Source: Erythrobacter sp. | GTDB lineage: Bacteria; Pseudomonadota; Alphaproteobacteria; Sphingomonadales; Sphingomonadaceae | DNA: 17,646 bases | Direction: 5' to 3' | NCBI GenBank assembly: GCA_002695185.1 | Contig: NZOF01000188.1 | Coordinates: 1-17,646, forward strand | Part shown: positions 17,588 through 17,646 of the stretch, in pieces | Layout of the letters: the number at the start of each line of letters is the position of its first letter | How positions within the stretch are numbered: the stretch's first letter is position 1 | Program-made: the position numbers and the translations under genes | The notes under the pieces: generated by a model | Told to the model about the DNA's origin: nothing | What the model saw: the letters and a program-made list of their open reading frames with translations, nothing else | Databases searched by the model: none

Positions 17588-17646
17588 TCAGTCCTGCATT
17601 CTTAGGGCAATGTCGTTCATGAACCGCACGTCATCACCTTTGGCGA
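17588..17646 (-). CDS. pth: C-terminus of probable peptidyl-tRNA hydrolase (runs off window end)
   Basis: Only the last 18 codons plus stop are present: AKGDDVRFMNDIALRMQD. The pattern D-x-x-F-M-N-x-[VI]-x-L-x-M-Q resembles the C-terminal tail of alphaproteobacterial Pth proteins as I remember them, and pth commonly precedes ychF. Pth releases peptides from prematurely dropped peptidyl-tRNA. The fragment is too short to see any catalytic residue, so the name rests on the tail and the neighbour. Confidence 0.55.
   Translation of the reverse strand, partial: AKGDDVRFMNDIALRMQD

Overview
This is a chromosomal window from what looks like an alphaproteobacterium of the order Sphingomonadales, most likely Erythrobacteraceae. 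I infer this from family resemblance of the proteins, from the order mreB-mreC-mreD-mrdA-rodA, from the HTH-RibB protein with a dead RibA-like tail, and from two perfect EcfG-type promoters (GGAAC-N16-CGTT), which belong to the alphaproteobacterial general stress response. No database search was possible. Almost everything is housekeeping; I see no insertion sequence, prophage, integrase or CRISPR array.

Layout. 1-1204 (minus): a small stress-type membrane operon, a DUF883/ElaB/YqjD-like tail-anchored protein, a YqjE-like holin-X family protein and a cut-off third gene, behind a perfect EcfG box. 1382-2671 (plus): eno, ended by a 24-nt perfect palindrome shared with the convergent riboflavin genes. 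2716-4382 (minus): ribB-ribH; RibB carries an XRE-like HTH at its N-terminus and a GTP cyclohydrolase II-like domain without its zinc cysteines. Two 16-bp TCACA-N6-TGTGA dyads, 30 bp apart, lie just upstream. 4498-4573 (minus): tRNA-Lys(CTT) with encoded CCA. 4731-10428 (minus): the rod-shape and elongation operon mreB, mreC, mreD, mrdA (PBP2), rodA, with overlapping stops and starts. 10624-12921 (plus): mutL of the endonuclease type, then a TTG-started small lipoprotein abutting it. 12923-14136 (minus): a MaoC-like protein and a glutaredoxin-MauE fusion. 14272-15078 (minus): a DUF1206 membrane protein behind the second perfect EcfG box. 15139-17524 (minus): an NPP-type phosphodiesterase lipoprotein and ychF. 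17588-17646 (minus): the last codons of a gene that is probably pth.

How the parts fit. The mre operon builds the elongasome: MreB filaments, MreC/MreD scaffold, and the RodA glycosyltransferase with PBP2 transpeptidase. RibB and RibH supply the two substrates' convergence on 6,7-dimethyl-8-ribityllumazine; the GTP branch must be encoded elsewhere because the RibA-like part here looks inactive. The DUF883/holin-X cluster and DUF1206 are far apart but share the same promoter signature, so they probably belong to one general stress regulon.

The most interesting points are the HTH-RibB fusion with a tandem operator-like array directly upstream (a possible self-regulating riboflavin enzyme), and the pair of EcfG promoters tying poorly known membrane proteins to stress. 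No gene-free stretch exceeds 300 bases; the longest are 195 bp (mreB/mutL) and 177 bp (DUF883/eno). Long ORFs antisense to ribB, rodA, mrdA and mreC were judged to be codon-bias shadows.
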